From: VMCP01 sp964408945
Lineage (GTDB): Bacteria; Bacteroidota; Bacteroidia; NS11-12g; UBA955
DNA length: 64,000 nt
NCBI GenBank assembly: GCA_964408945.1
Contig: CAYPBJ010000009.1
Coordinates: 11,886-75,885, forward strand
Direction of reading: 5' to 3'
Part shown: piece after piece, positions 1-11,600 of the stretch
Layout: every line of letters begins with the position of its first letter
Numbering within the stretch: the stretch's first letter is position 1
Notes under the pieces: generated by a model
Told to the model about the DNA's origin: nothing
What the model saw: only the letters and a program-made list of their open reading frames with translations
Database searches by the model: none
Position numbers and translations under genes: made by a program

Positions 1-1644
1 AACATTTTCTCAAACGAAAAGGAAATGCGTTATGCTACATATGTAGCTAAAGCGCAAAATTTTAAATCTAAGAAAGAAATTGAATACGATTACCTAGCAG
101 CCAATCAGTCTGTGAATGGAAAAGTAATTGCAATGAATATTTCAAAAATAGCCGACAAAGACATCAAAATTTCCGACGATGATTTGGAAGACTATTTAAA
201 TGCCAACAAAGAAAAATATCGCATTAAGCAAGAATCTCGCAGTTTGAAGTATGTAGTTTTTGACTTGACTCCTTCTCGTGCAGATACATTGGATGCTTAT
301 GAGCAAGCTGCTCGTTTTGTAGAGGTTTATCAAAAGCAAGCTGCAAAACCGGATACTTTGGGTGCTATTGGGTTTGTAAGAATTACAGATTTGAAAGATC
401 CCGTTCCTGCTATTATCAAAGATTCTTTATGGACCGCTTCAAACGGAACTGTTTTAGGTCCAATTTACGATAAGGGTAAATTCTCTGTATACCAAAAAGT
501 AGCAAGCGAAAAGGATACTGTTCCTATGGTAAACGTATCTCATATCTTGATTCCTATGAGCGGTACCCTTCCAAATCAAACCGTAATCAAAGATTCAATT
601 GAGGCATTAGCAAAAGCAAAAGAAGTATATGAAATGGTTGCAGGCGGTAAGCAAATTGCTGACTTAGCATCACTGTATTCAGGAGACCAAGGTTCTGCCA
701 ATAATGGTGGTTCTTATGGTTGGGCTGATCCAAGAAACTACGTAGCTGAATATAAAGCATTTTGTATGACTGCTCGTAAAGGACAAGTGGGCTTAGTAAA
801 AACTCAATTTGGATACCACATCATGAAAGCAATGGAAGAACCTGATTATCAGAAAATGAAGTTCGTAATGAACACCATTGAAATTCTTCCTGGCCGCGAA
901 ACTGTTGATAAAGTTGATCAAGCAAGCAGAAAATTAAAGAACCAAATCAATCCTGATATGCCAGAGTCGTTTGACAAAGCAGTAGAAAAAATGGCTTTGA
1001 TTCCTCGTGTTGAACTTGATTTTACTACTGATAAGCGCAGCTTAGGTAGTATCAGTGATATGAGTGACGTGAAGCAATTGATGAATTGGTTATTCAATGA
1101 GAAGCGTGAAATGAATGAAATCTCTGAGGTTTTTGCATTTCCAACCAAGCACGTAATCATTAAATTGGAAAATGTGAAGCACGTAGGATATGCTACACTT
1201 GATAATGTTCGCACGGAAGTAGAAAAAATTGTAAGAGATCAGAAGAAAGCAGAAGTTGCAGGACAAAAAATTGCTGATGCTTTAGCAAAGAATAAAAATG
1301 CTGAAGCGGTTGCGCAATCACTTCAGTGTGATTATTTCACAACTGATGTTGTTCGCTACGGACAAGGTTTCTTGCCACAGATTGGAAATGAGTTTACTAT
1401 TTTGGGTGTTGTTTTTGGATTGCCTGATGGCGTAACTTCTAAACCAATCATTGGAAAGCAAGTTGCGGCGGTTGTCATCAAAGACAAATCTACCAAATTA
1501 GATGTTCCAGTATCTGCATACAATATTCCTAACCAAGAAGATTACTCAAGTCAGCCACAATTTGTCTTGAATCGTTTGCAAGAGATATTAACCACTTCTG
1601 CAAATGTGAGCGACATGCGTTATAAATTTGAGTGGCACCGTTAA
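1..1644 (+). CDS. PpiD/SurA-like periplasmic peptidyl-prolyl isomerase (5' partial)
   Basis: The reading frame is open from the first base of the window (the residues before the first ATG at 25 read NIFSNEKE), so the N-terminus, expected to carry a membrane anchor or signal peptide, lies upstream. A parvulin-type rotamase domain is visible at about nt 530-855: it begins at the VSHILIP motif and ends at the FGYHIMK motif, the usual borders of PPIC domains. The flanking segments resemble the SurA_N/PpiD chaperone arms. The family folds outer-membrane and exported proteins in the periplasm by cis-trans prolyl isomerisation and chaperoning. PpiD versus SurA cannot be settled without the N-terminus. 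It ends 19 nt before the sugar isomerase gene on the same strand. Confidence 0.82.
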   Translation, partial: NIFSNEKEMRYATYVAKAQNFKSKKEIEYDYLAANQSVNGKVIAMNISKIADKDIKISDDDLEDYLNANKEKYRIKQESRSLKYVVFDLTPSRADTLDAYEQAARFVEVYQKQAAKPDTLGAIGFVRITDLKDPVPAIIKDSLWTASNGTVLGPIYDKGKFSVYQKVASEKDTVPMVNVSHILIPMSGTLPNQTVIKDSIEALAKAKEVYEMVAGGKQIADLASLYSGDQGSANNGGSYGWADPRNYVAEYKAFCMTARKGQVGLVKTQFGYHIMKAMEEPDYQKMKFVMNTIEILPGRETVDKVDQASRKLKNQINPDMPESFDKAVEKMALIPRVELDFTTDKRSLGSISDMSDVKQLMNWLFNEKREMNEISEVFAFPTKHVIIKLENVKHVGYATLDNVRTEVEKIVRDQKKAEVAGQKIADALAKNKNAEAVAQSLQCDYFTTDVVRYGQGFLPQIGNEFTILGVVFGLPDGVTSKPIIGKQVAAVVIKDKSTKLDVPVSAYNIPNQEDYSSQPQFVLNRLQEILTTSANVSDMRYKFEWHR

Positions 1645-1663
1645 TTAATTGGAGAAAGAAAAA

Positions 1664-2647
1664 ATGTCAGAAATAACCCACGAAATTTCCTTGGAGAACT
1701 TCCAAGAGCAGTTTGATTACGTTTTAACCCACTATAGAAAACACGGTAAATCAGTTTCCAATTATTCTAATATCATCATTGCTGGTTTAGGTGGAAGCGG
1801 AATTGGCGGTAGAATAGCACGCTCGTATTTTTGGAGTCATTCTCCAGTTCCAGTAGAGGGATATTCTGATTATCATCTACCCGCATATGCCAACAACAAG
1901 ACATTAACCATCTTGTGTTCGTATTCAGGTAATACAGAAGAGACTTTGACCATGTTTGCTGAAGCTCAAGAGCGCGGATGTGATATCATTTGTATGGCAG
2001 CTGGCGGCAAACTTATGGAATTAGCCACTGCAGCAGGTTATCCAACCTACACCATCGCAACAGGATATCAACCTAGAATGACTTTGGGCTTTGCTTTGGG
2101 AAACCTTTTGATGATTGTAGGAGAAGTTTTGGGCAAAGATTTAACCGCTGACATTACATCACTTCGTGATACCTTCAAAAACCCATCTCAAGCAATTACC
2201 CGTGCCAAGGAAATGCATTCCCAATTTAAGGAAACCATTTCTCAAAAGTTCGTGGTTATTTCTGACATGGCTTTTGAACCCGTTGGAATTCGTTTCTGTC
2301 AGCAGATACAAGAAAATGCTAAAGGTGAGGGATTTGTATCGGTGTTGCCCGAAGCAAATCACAACATGATTGAAAGCTACTACGAAAAACACGATACAAA
2401 CTTTATTCTTTTGAACAGCCGTCAAAACGACCGTGTTACAAAGAGATTTGATTTCGTCAAAAAAGTGCTTACAGATCTTGGAAATAACGTTTACGAATAT
2501 CCTCTAAAAGATGCTAGTTTAAATTCTATCTTCGAAGTGATTCACTCAACAGATTGGTTGAGTATTTACGCTTCTGATGACAAGAAGGTAAACAATATGG
2601 AAGTGGGCATCATCATGGAACTGAAAGGTTTTCTTTCCAATCAATAA
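1664..2647 (+). CDS. Bifunctional phosphoglucose/phosphomannose isomerase
   Basis: This is a 327-residue SIS-domain sugar isomerase. The phosphosugar loop GLGGSGIGG is at residues 41-49 and the second SIS motif SYSGNTEET at 86-94. The PEANHN motif at 229-234 holds the Glu/His region used for isomerisation in the archaeal-type bifunctional PGI/PMI family. It interconverts fructose-6-P with glucose-6-P or mannose-6-P in the cytosol. I chose the ATG at 1664, preceded by GGAGAAAG; an in-frame TTG at 1649 would add five residues. Length fits the family (about 300-350). A single-specificity SIS isomerase is the alternative. Confidence 0.85.
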   Translation: MSEITHEISLENFQEQFDYVLTHYRKHGKSVSNYSNIIIAGLGGSGIGGRIARSYFWSHSPVPVEGYSDYHLPAYANNKTLTILCSYSGNTEETLTMFAEAQERGCDIICMAAGGKLMELATAAGYPTYTIATGYQPRMTLGFALGNLLMIVGEVLGKDLTADITSLRDTFKNPSQAITRAKEMHSQFKETISQKFVVISDMAFEPVGIRFCQQIQENAKGEGFVSVLPEANHNMIESYYEKHDTNFILLNSRQNDRVTKRFDFVKKVLTDLGNNVYEYPLKDASLNSIFEVIHSTDWLSIYASDDKKVNNMEVGIIMELKGFLSNQ

Positions 2648-2685
2648 TATTTGACATTCATTTCAGGGATTGTAATCGTTAGAAC

Positions 2686-3459
2686 ATGGCCTTGAAAGTA
2701 ACATTCTTAGGTACAGGGACTTCGCAAGGAGTTCCTCCTATAGGTTGCAATTCAGAGGTTTGTTTGAGTGAAAATCCCAAAGATAAACGTTTAAGAGCCA
2801 GTGTTCTGGTTCAATGGGCCGGAAAAGACATCATCATTGATACAGGTCCTGACTTCAGGTATCAAATGTTGCGTCAGCAGTTAAATAATGTTGATGCCAT
2901 TCTTTTTACGCATGAGCATAGAGACCACACAGCGGGTTTAGACGATATTCGTCCTATCAATTATATTCAAGAAAAGAGAGTACCAGTTTATTTAACTGAC
3001 CACGTCTTAACATCTCTGAAAGACCAGTTTGCTTATATTTTTGAACCTGTTCCTTATCCGGGAATTCCTGAGTTAGATTTTAATATCATTGAGAATAAAC
3101 CGTTTCAGTTATTTGATAAGCAAATTATTCCCATCCAGGTGATGCATTATAAGTTGCCTGTTTTAGGATTTAGAATGGGTAATTTTGCATATATAACCGA
3201 TGCCAATTATATTTCGGATAAGGAATTAGAAAAATTGAATGGAGTAGAAGTGTTGGTATTAAATGCACTTAGAAAAACAGAGCATATTTCACATTTCACC
3301 TTACAACAAGCTACCGAATTGGCGCTTCAGGTGGGTGCGAAACAAACTTATTTTACCCATATGAGCCATCAAATTGGACTGCATGATGTAGTTTGTACTG
3401 AGCTCCCTAACGGCATTGATTTAGCTTATGATGGACTTTCGTTTGTGGTTAGCGAATAA
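2686..3459 (+). CDS. Metallo-beta-lactamase-fold hydrolase, PhnP-like
   Basis: This 257-residue protein starts with the LGTGTSQGVPPIGC motif seen in PhnP-like and related phosphodiesterases. It carries the metal site HEHRDH at residues 76-81, the later metal Asp in the ITDANY motif near 173 and a His in THMSHQ near the C-terminus. Members hydrolyse phosphodiesters (cyclic phosphate or RNA ends); the substrate here is not evident. It sits 38 nt after the sugar isomerase, and its last 11 bp overlap the convergent porZ gene, so the two 3' ends share sequence. Confidence 0.85.
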   Translation: MALKVTFLGTGTSQGVPPIGCNSEVCLSENPKDKRLRASVLVQWAGKDIIIDTGPDFRYQMLRQQLNNVDAILFTHEHRDHTAGLDDIRPINYIQEKRVPVYLTDHVLTSLKDQFAYIFEPVPYPGIPELDFNIIENKPFQLFDKQIIPIQVMHYKLPVLGFRMGNFAYITDANYISDKELEKLNGVEVLVLNALRKTEHISHFTLQQATELALQVGAKQTYFTHMSHQIGLHDVVCTELPNGIDLAYDGLSFVVSE

Positions 3460-5686
3460 AAATGAACTTACCCATGGCCGTTTCGCTGCCATCATTATTC
3501 ATTCCAAATACAAAAAACACCCCACTGTTGGGCTTACTACCGTCTAATCTGTAACCATCCCAGGTTGCCTTGCTTCCATTTGCTTTTGTTTGATATACGA
3601 GCCTCCCGTGTAAATCGGTAATTCTTATTTCTGCATTTTCGGCCAACCCCTCAATGGTGATAATTCCGTCGTATTTTGGGGGAACAGGGTTGGGATATAT
3701 TTTGATTTCTCCGAAGTTATTGTTTCCACTTGCGGCATCGTTTCTATAACTAACAATTCCTTTATCTGTGCCAATGAACAATTCTCCAGTGTTGTCAATT
3801 TGTCCCAAGCAGATAATATTGTTAGAAATTAACGGACTGTTTTCTATAGAAAAGCGTTTGATGACTTGTTGACCGTATTCATCGGCGCAGAATAATCCAT
3901 TTCTGGTAGCGAACCACTTTCTACTTCCTCCGTCAACTAAAATATCAGTGATTGTTTCTTCCCCTAATAAATATCCTAATTTTCCGTCTTGATCAACAAT
4001 GAATCTGTCTACTTTGGGATTTGAAAACAAGGTTTGAGAGCCTGTGTAAATATTCAAACCTTGATTGGTGCCAATCCAAACATACCCATTTTTATCTGCT
4101 GCAATAGACAAGACTTCGGTGCTAACCAACCCGTGTTGTTTTCCTATTCTCACCATTCGATCATCGTTTGATTGGGACAATGATTCGCCTTCGTGAAATA
4201 CAATAATACCTCCGCTTTTTAAAGTCATCCACTTTCGATCGTTTGCATCAATGGTGAGCGATGTGATTTCTTGTTCATCTAACAAACCAAACGAAAACCA
4301 TTCGCCTTTAAATGAGCGGCAAAGCAACGGTTTACTTTGAGCATAATTTACCACCCAAAAATTGCCTTTACTGTCAACGGCCATTCCCCCAAGATGCAGA
4401 AAACTGCTGTCGTTAATGCGTTTTAATGGTGTGTTGGTTTCATCCATTTTCTGTTTTATTTCACCATTTTGGATGATTAATATACCGTTGGAATGAGTTG
4501 CAGCGTACAAACTTTGATAAGTAGGATGATAAGCCACGAAGGTGAAATCATACATGTTTACATTTAATGGAGATGATAAGTTGCTTTTCCAACCGTCTGC
4601 ATTATATAAATAAAAGCCGCTATTGTTAAATGCATTTCCAAACGTCGAACTCAATCCACCACCCGTAGTTAAAAGCATATTTCCTTCTTTGGACATTTTG
4701 AATACTGAAACTTGATCTGGACCATTCGGCATAAATGCTACTTCACCGTTTAGATCTTTCTTAATAATTCCTGGACCAATTCCTGTGCAAAACCAATAAA
4801 TTTTATCGTAAAACTGAGTGAAATCAGCAATCAAATTTACCGGTTCAACTGTGTACCCTTGATCATTGATTTTAGTTATTGAACCCTGTCTACCAATATG
4901 CAATCCCTCAGAATTGGTAAATATCTTTGCTGTAGATCTTTTTGAAGAGAAAGCAGTGCTTACAGATCCTCTGTAATATTTTTTGATGGTTGAATCGTGT
5001 TCAAAGAAGAGAGAATCATTCCAAGCAGACATCTTAAAACACGGACTTGATGATTCAAATGCCCATTTCCATTGGTTAAAATCATTCAAATTAATGGTTC
5101 TAGAATATTTTGCGCTCCTAATGCCAGTGGTTGTACCAACATATATTGAGTCGCCCATCACCGTTGATGCAAACAAGGGTATTTCTTGCCCGTTGTTTCC
5201 GATGGAGGTATAGCTGTCTCTGATTTCTCGTTTTGAGATATCAATAATTAATAGTCCGAAGTTGGTAGATAAAATGGCATCATTCCCGCTGAAGGAACAA
5301 TGATTGATGCGTTTATCACCTTGAAGAAGTTTATTCTTAAAGCCGGGTATGTTTTGAATTTGTTGATCTTTAAAAAGTAAATCAATGTTTCCATCGGCAT
5401 AGCCAATAACTAAAACATCTGCATTTGAATTATATTTTAAGCTGGTAATTTCGATGCCGTTGAATCCGTCTTCCTTTTTGAGTAAAGTCATTTCCCCAAT
5501 GTTGGATGTTCTCCAAAATCCGTTTTCACTGGCAGAATAAATGAATTTACTACTTGCTTCACACACTTTTGCATTTCTGTAGGAGAAGTGTGAGCGCCAT
5601 GTTCCAGTAGGAATTTGATTTTGAGCAACCAAGTTTGATGCCCAGATAGTTGCAATTGAAAGAATGCTTAAAATAGAGGCTTTCAT
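3449..5686 (-). CDS. porZ: PorZ-like type IX secretion protein with beta-propellers and T9SS sorting domain
   Basis: This 745-residue protein has a signal peptide (hydrophobic residues about 4-20, ending VAQ). Two regions of two-component-regulator-type propeller repeats follow; blades such as VWIGTNQGLNIY and FIGTDKGIVSY are visible. The C-terminus is a type A T9SS sorting domain of about 80 residues that begins IKIYPNPV and ends KFIFIR. In Porphyromonas, PorZ belongs to the surface attachment complex that delivers anionic LPS to the sortase. Architecture, length (PorZ is about 780 aa) and its place directly after sprA support the call. Its ATG overlaps the sprA stop codon by one base, so translation is probably coupled. 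Confidence 0.85.
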   Translation of the reverse strand: MKASILSILSIATIWASNLVAQNQIPTGTWRSHFSYRNAKVCEASSKFIYSASENGFWRTSNIGEMTLLKKEDGFNGIEITSLKYNSNADVLVIGYADGNIDLLFKDQQIQNIPGFKNKLLQGDKRINHCSFSGNDAILSTNFGLLIIDISKREIRDSYTSIGNNGQEIPLFASTVMGDSIYVGTTTGIRSAKYSRTINLNDFNQWKWAFESSSPCFKMSAWNDSLFFEHDSTIKKYYRGSVSTAFSSKRSTAKIFTNSEGLHIGRQGSITKINDQGYTVEPVNLIADFTQFYDKIYWFCTGIGPGIIKKDLNGEVAFMPNGPDQVSVFKMSKEGNMLLTTGGGLSSTFGNAFNNSGFYLYNADGWKSNLSSPLNVNMYDFTFVAYHPTYQSLYAATHSNGILIIQNGEIKQKMDETNTPLKRINDSSFLHLGGMAVDSKGNFWVVNYAQSKPLLCRSFKGEWFSFGLLDEQEITSLTIDANDRKWMTLKSGGIIVFHEGESLSQSNDDRMVRIGKQHGLVSTEVLSIAADKNGYVWIGTNQGLNIYTGSQTLFSNPKVDRFIVDQDGKLGYLLGEETITDILVDGGSRKWFATRNGLFCADEYGQQVIKRFSIENSPLISNNIICLGQIDNTGELFIGTDKGIVSYRNDAASGNNNFGEIKIYPNPVPPKYDGIITIEGLAENAEIRITDLHGRLVYQTKANGSKATWDGYRLDGSKPNSGVFFVFGMNNDGSETAMGKFIFIR

Positions 5687-8600
5687 TAGTTGAAAGTATA
5701 TCTTAGTTCTATACCAAAATCAGTAAGTGATGTGTAGAATTGAGTGGCAATCTCTGGATTCATGATCACTCTGTTGTATCTCAATGCCAAGTTGATTTTT
5801 TGATTGACTTGGTATGTTGCTGATGGAGTGATTTTGATATTTGTCATCCCGGCAGTTAGCTTATTGATGTTCACATCAATTTTCCGAATAACGGTGAGGT
5901 TTTCATTTACTGAAATGGCCAAGTCAAATCTGAAGTCGTTGGGTAGATAGATCCATCTGCCTTTTCTTCTTATCGGTAAAGTTAGTCCGGTTGTTCTGTA
6001 GCCAGCATTCAACTGAAATTCGTTTTGTTTCATTTCAGTTAAATTGTAACTTGAAGCAAATAACTTCAACACCCTAGAACGCTTGTATTCAAAACCTACG
6101 GTCCAATTATTTTTAGTAGTAATATTGACACCAATTAAAGGAGAGAAATTCTCACTGATGGTAACGTCTGCAATTTGAAGTTTAGGAATCAAATCTTTTC
6201 CTATTAATGCTTGCTGACTAGGATCATACTTTAAGTTTCGAGTAAAATTACCGATGGTGTACTTACCAGAATATGCATGTTTGATGTTTATGTTGGTGAA
6301 GATTTCTTTAAGCGCTGGTATTTTGGTCAAACCATTGTAATTGATGTTCCAGTTAGGCAATGGAATTGCAGGGAAACCGGAGATGTCGGTTCTACCAACA
6401 TCAAGTCCAGCATAAGCTGCATAAAATCCTCCAATAATAACGTCTTGATGAGTTTTGCTGTAACCCATTGGATATTTGGTAGTTGAATCTATTACTAATG
6501 CTCCACCGAATTCAGGATTGGCCCTTTGCAAGCGTGTTGCAACGGTATAACGATTATCTAAAAAGGCATCAAATACTGGGTTTGGATAATTCTCGTTCAT
6601 TTCAATGTCTTTAATGAAATGCGTATTCAAGAAAATACCAGAGATGCTATATGTACCAGTTCCGGTAAGACCTTCGTCTAGCCATTTGAAACCATCGTTT
6701 TTGAAAATACTTTGAGTTCCGTTGGTTTCGTTTCTCAGGAAATCTAAGCGTATTCTGAATTCCTTGATGGGTTCAATAGAAATATTACCGCTGATGTTTT
6801 GATTTAAATTGGTTCTATAGAAATTGGATTGTCTCTTGTCTGCAGCTAAATATCCTCTGTCTGCTAAAGAATATCTCAAATTTGGGTCTTGAAAACCAAA
6901 TACAAAATCAAGTCCTGGCTGTAAATGTTTGAAGTTATAACCAAAATAGTCTGGTCTCAAATTAAATCCGGGCAATTCTGTGGCTTCTTTGCGGGTGATG
7001 TTGATGTTCGCATTTTTTACCATGGTGATCAAATCGCCCAATATAACAATGGCTGGGTTGGGTTTTATAAGATCATTTTTGCCTTTTTCTAAAGCGCTAC
7101 TATAGGTTGGTTCATCGGGATTTCCATCTTTAGGGGCATCATTTTTCTTACGTTTCTTTGGTGTTCTATAATCTTTCAAGAATGGAACTTGAGAGTATAG
7201 TTGAGTGAAGTTGAATTGAGCGGTTAAGTTAATGTCTTGGCTGTTTTGGATTCTGTTGCCTAGTCCAGCGAAAGCAGGTGGCGCTTGATTCCAATCGTAA
7301 CTACCCTTGTAGTTGGCGTTGGCAGATATCCATTTTAAGAAACTGATTTTGGAGAACGGAAGGGTATAGGTTAAGTTAGCTGTTTGATAGAATCTTCTCA
7401 AACGTCCAAACCCTTCAAACTCCTGATAAATAGAATCTTGTTTTTCTCTACTGTCAATTGCGCCATAAGGTTCTTGGATTCGAGCTTCAACGTTAGCTGC
7501 GTAACTAAAATTCAAAGAACGTGCAATTGGCAATGAGAAATTATAGTTTCTGTTAAGGGTAAAGTTTTTATCATACATGCGAGGATTCAACTGCTTGAAG
7601 CTATTGTTGTTCCTCATTTGCATTTCAGAATAGAGCCTATTTACTTGCATCTGCGTATTAAACGCCGAAGGAATGAAGTTGAAATTGAAATCGCGAATGA
7701 TGGCTAAATTTTTATTTCGCAATTTCTTGAAGGGCATAATAAACTTAGTGTTGTTATTGTATGCATATCCCAAAGTAGCCTGAGTGGTATTGATGAAATA
7801 CTCTTCAATTTGTTGATTTCTCCGATAGTTGCTCTGATAGCTGTAACTACCATTGAAATTTGAAATGGAGTAAATCTTGGCTTTTTTATTGCCGGGTTGC
7901 GCAATTCTAAAGTTATTTATGTTGAAGCTGAACAAAGAATTGTAATCTTCGGCGGCTTTTCTGATGCTATTGCGCATGTTTTGATCAGTTAAAGCTGATA
8001 AATAAGATTGAAGCTCAATATCAGGATTCAACGGGTTAAATTTGGGCTGCACGAAGCTTTCAGACCAACCCAAATAAAGAGGAATACTTACTCCTTTTTC
8101 TTTGGGGAAGAATCTACCAAACTCTAAATTGGTTGCCAAATCGTAATTATAACTATTCGATAAACTTCGTTGATTCAGTTTTTTGTCTACATCTCCAAAG
8201 CCGATGGTTCTAATTGATCCAGCCATATTCACCTGCCCAAAGTCAGCCAATTGAGCTTGTAGGTTTGCCAAAGCTGCCCAACCTCCGCCGTTTGAAATGT
8301 CTTTTACACGCAATTCATTGGTCCAAACTTCAAAACATTTGGGTTCAGGACTGTTGTTTTTTACGCCCACCATCATAACACGAAGATTACTCAAGTCAGG
8401 AAGGCCCATAACTGTGATTTTGCCTTTGTCTAAAAACTTGATGTAAGGTGCGGTCATTGGCCAACCTGAATTCTGACGGGCAATTTTCAAGTCAAACAAA
8501 TTTTGGAAATCCAAATCAATCATGTTTGCATCTGGCCAAACGAGTTTATCTGCGGTTGGTGCATTTCCGTTTACAAATCCTCGTGTCATAGAGAGAGGAA

Positions 8601-11600
8601 TTTCGTATTCGTAATAATTGCTGGTTAAATCTGTACCAAATCGTATGAATGCAGATACTTCTCCATCTTGAATGGTGTTAGGAGTAACTTCTTCGGCGTG
8701 AACAAACAGCTGAATGCGTTTATAGTTTCTGATATCGTGTTGAACTGTTTTAAAAGCGCCTCTGGCATCTCCGGGCTGTAAATTACAGGTCAACATGCTC
8801 AAAGATTGCTCATTTTCAAGCACTGTACCCAAACTAGCCATGTTTTGAACGCGTACAATTCCTGGAGGTGTTACATATGCAACGGGTGAACGTTTACTGT
8901 TTTCTTCTAAGTTCACCGTGCTTACCACAAACTTAGTTCCATCATTGGGGTCAGTGGGAACAACAACGCCTGGTGTTTTTAACGAATTGGTGTATCTGCG
9001 CCAATCAGCACGCACCATATTGATATATCCAAAGCGTAAAACAGCAGAATCATTGAAGTCTCTCATTACCATTCGCATGAAACGAATGCTTTTGAAATCA
9101 GAGATGTTTCCAACTGCTTTTTCATATTCCCTCACGGGGATTTTCAACTGGTACCAGCGAATGTTCTCTTGTTTACCGTTTCTTAGAGTTACCAAGTTAT
9201 TTACAATATCGGCAACGTAGTTTTTACCTATTTGTAAGTCATTGTCAGATATCTTAACCCTGTATTGGAAATAATCTTCGCTTTGGTTCATGGTGAAGTC
9301 ACGGTTGATGTCTTCGTAATCAGGCTGAGTAGTAGAAGACTTTGGCATTGGTGCATATTGACCCGTGAACGTTTCGGTAGAACTGTTTCCTTCTAATCCT
9401 TGGTATTTTGAATAACGCTGAACGATATCTGCGTCTTCAGTAGTGTACTTTTCTTCTAAATAGTGGGTGAAATTGTCATTGGCAGGATCTTTAAGTGCAT
9501 TTTGATAAATGACGCTGTTTACGCCAAAATTAGTTTCCAATTGTTTGAGGTAGGCGGTATCAAAAAATTCTTTTTCTTGTACATCGTTTAAACCGTCTAA
9601 CCCAACATCTTGAAATTTACGAGCTGAGGGATTATTATCAAAAGCAAAGTTGATTTGAGGACTGGTAGCAATAATTCCAAAATTAGATGTATCAGTCTCG
9701 TTGTTGCTTGTATTTGAGGTAGGCAACCCATTTTCAAATGCTTTTCTTCTGTCAGGAAGGATGTCTTCAGAGACGTTACCCAGATGAAGCAGCAGTTCTC
9801 CTTTTAGGTTATTGTTGTGATACAATGGATCCATCAACCAGATTTCAATGTAATCTATGTTTGCGGCTTCAAAATCATTTTGGTCTACACGACGCATAAT
9901 TCCCGCCCAACTTTTTCTTGGGTCTACAAATCGGCCGTTGGGAAGAAGTTCATTAGCATCAGCGTTGAAATTATACATCCCGCGTTCAAATGGGTTGAAT
10001 GCCAAATCTAAGGTTGGCAGGATGGTAGCAGTACCCTGTGGGAAGTTTCTTTCAGGAAACACTTCTCTTTGGTCAATCTGACGCATGAAAGGGTCGCTCA
10101 AGATTTGGTCTACCCGTTTCCTGATGTTATCAGGCATGTCAATATCTCTGTAAAACAATTGGTCAATGGTATAAAAACTCAAACGAGCGCTTCTGTTCAA
10201 CCATTTGCGTTTATCAGATAAGTTTGTTTCCGGGAAGAAGTCGGGCTGTTTTTGCGGCACACTAGCTACAACCCAGTTGTTAACAACCTTAAAGTCATTG
10301 GGCAGTTCTGCGGCTTCAAAGTCTTCTAAATTAGATACACCGCGTTGATCTCCTTGAGATTTATGGTTGTGAGGAATAATTTTTGCAAATTCGGCATATG
10401 CAGTGATATTCGATATTTCTTTGGTCTCTAAAAAGGGCAGTTTATCTACCAATTTGGTTAAAAATCTTGATTTTGAACTGTAGGCCAAGTCAGCACCAAA
10501 GATGGTATTCAGTAAAGGTTCTTCGTTGAAGTTAGTTTTAGATGTGAGCGGACGTTCATACATGTGTAATGCCGTTGCCCCCATCATGAAGTTCTTATTG
10601 AATTTATGCTCAACTCTACCTCCAAGCAGTGTTTTTTGTTGGATATTGAACATGCTTTGACCATCGGCGCTTGCTCTGATTTCAGCGCCACCTTGCAACA
10701 AACCTTGATTGATGATTCTCACACGTCCCATGGCATAATCAACCTCATAATCCATGCCTTCCTGAAGCGGACGACCATTTGCTGTTACTCGAACCGAGCC
10801 TCTTTGTAAATTTGTGGTTCCTAAGAACAATTCAGCACCGTTGGTGCTTTTGTAACTTCCTTGAAGGAAGAACTTATTGTGTTTGACGTCTTGTGCAGCC
10901 AGGAACTTGGTAGAATCATACAATGCTTGATAGCAGTAGTAGTCTGCCAAATCATTTCTGGAACCAAAAATGTCCTTTAAATAATCGCCAAAGGGTTCAG
11001 TGACTGGGAAAATCACTCGGGCCATTTTGGTTTGAATGGTGATGCCTTCTATGGCATCAAAAATACCGTCCGGTTTGGCTTCTTGTTGACGGTTCAATTT
11101 GTCAAGTCCAAAAACACGAATCAAGGGATTTCCATTTTTCAATGCCGGAACATCTGCAGTTCCAATGGGCAGGTAGTTATAGTCGGCGCCACTGGTATCA
11201 TCAGCATAGATAACATTCAATTTGAAGTCTTCCAACGAAAGCGAATAAGTATTCAAACTGTAAACGTTTTTCATCATCAAGTCCCAAATGGGTAAGCGGG
11301 TTCTGATGGTATTGCCCTTCAACATTTTCAAGTACAGCAATTGCTGATCACCTGGGGCAATATCTCTGGAGAATTCACCCACTTGGAAGGTTTCACCGTT
11401 GTAGGTGTATTCAAAAGCGACTGCTAAAATTTCATCGTTGTTCAAGGGTTGGTTTAAAGAGATATAACCCAATTGCTGATTCAAACTGAATTCATTCTCT
11501 TTCAGTTGACGGGCATAGTTCAACAAATCAAAATCCAACGTCTGCTCAAAATTGGGGAAGGTAGCATATATCGCATCAATAGAAGTACCAGTTTTCCTTA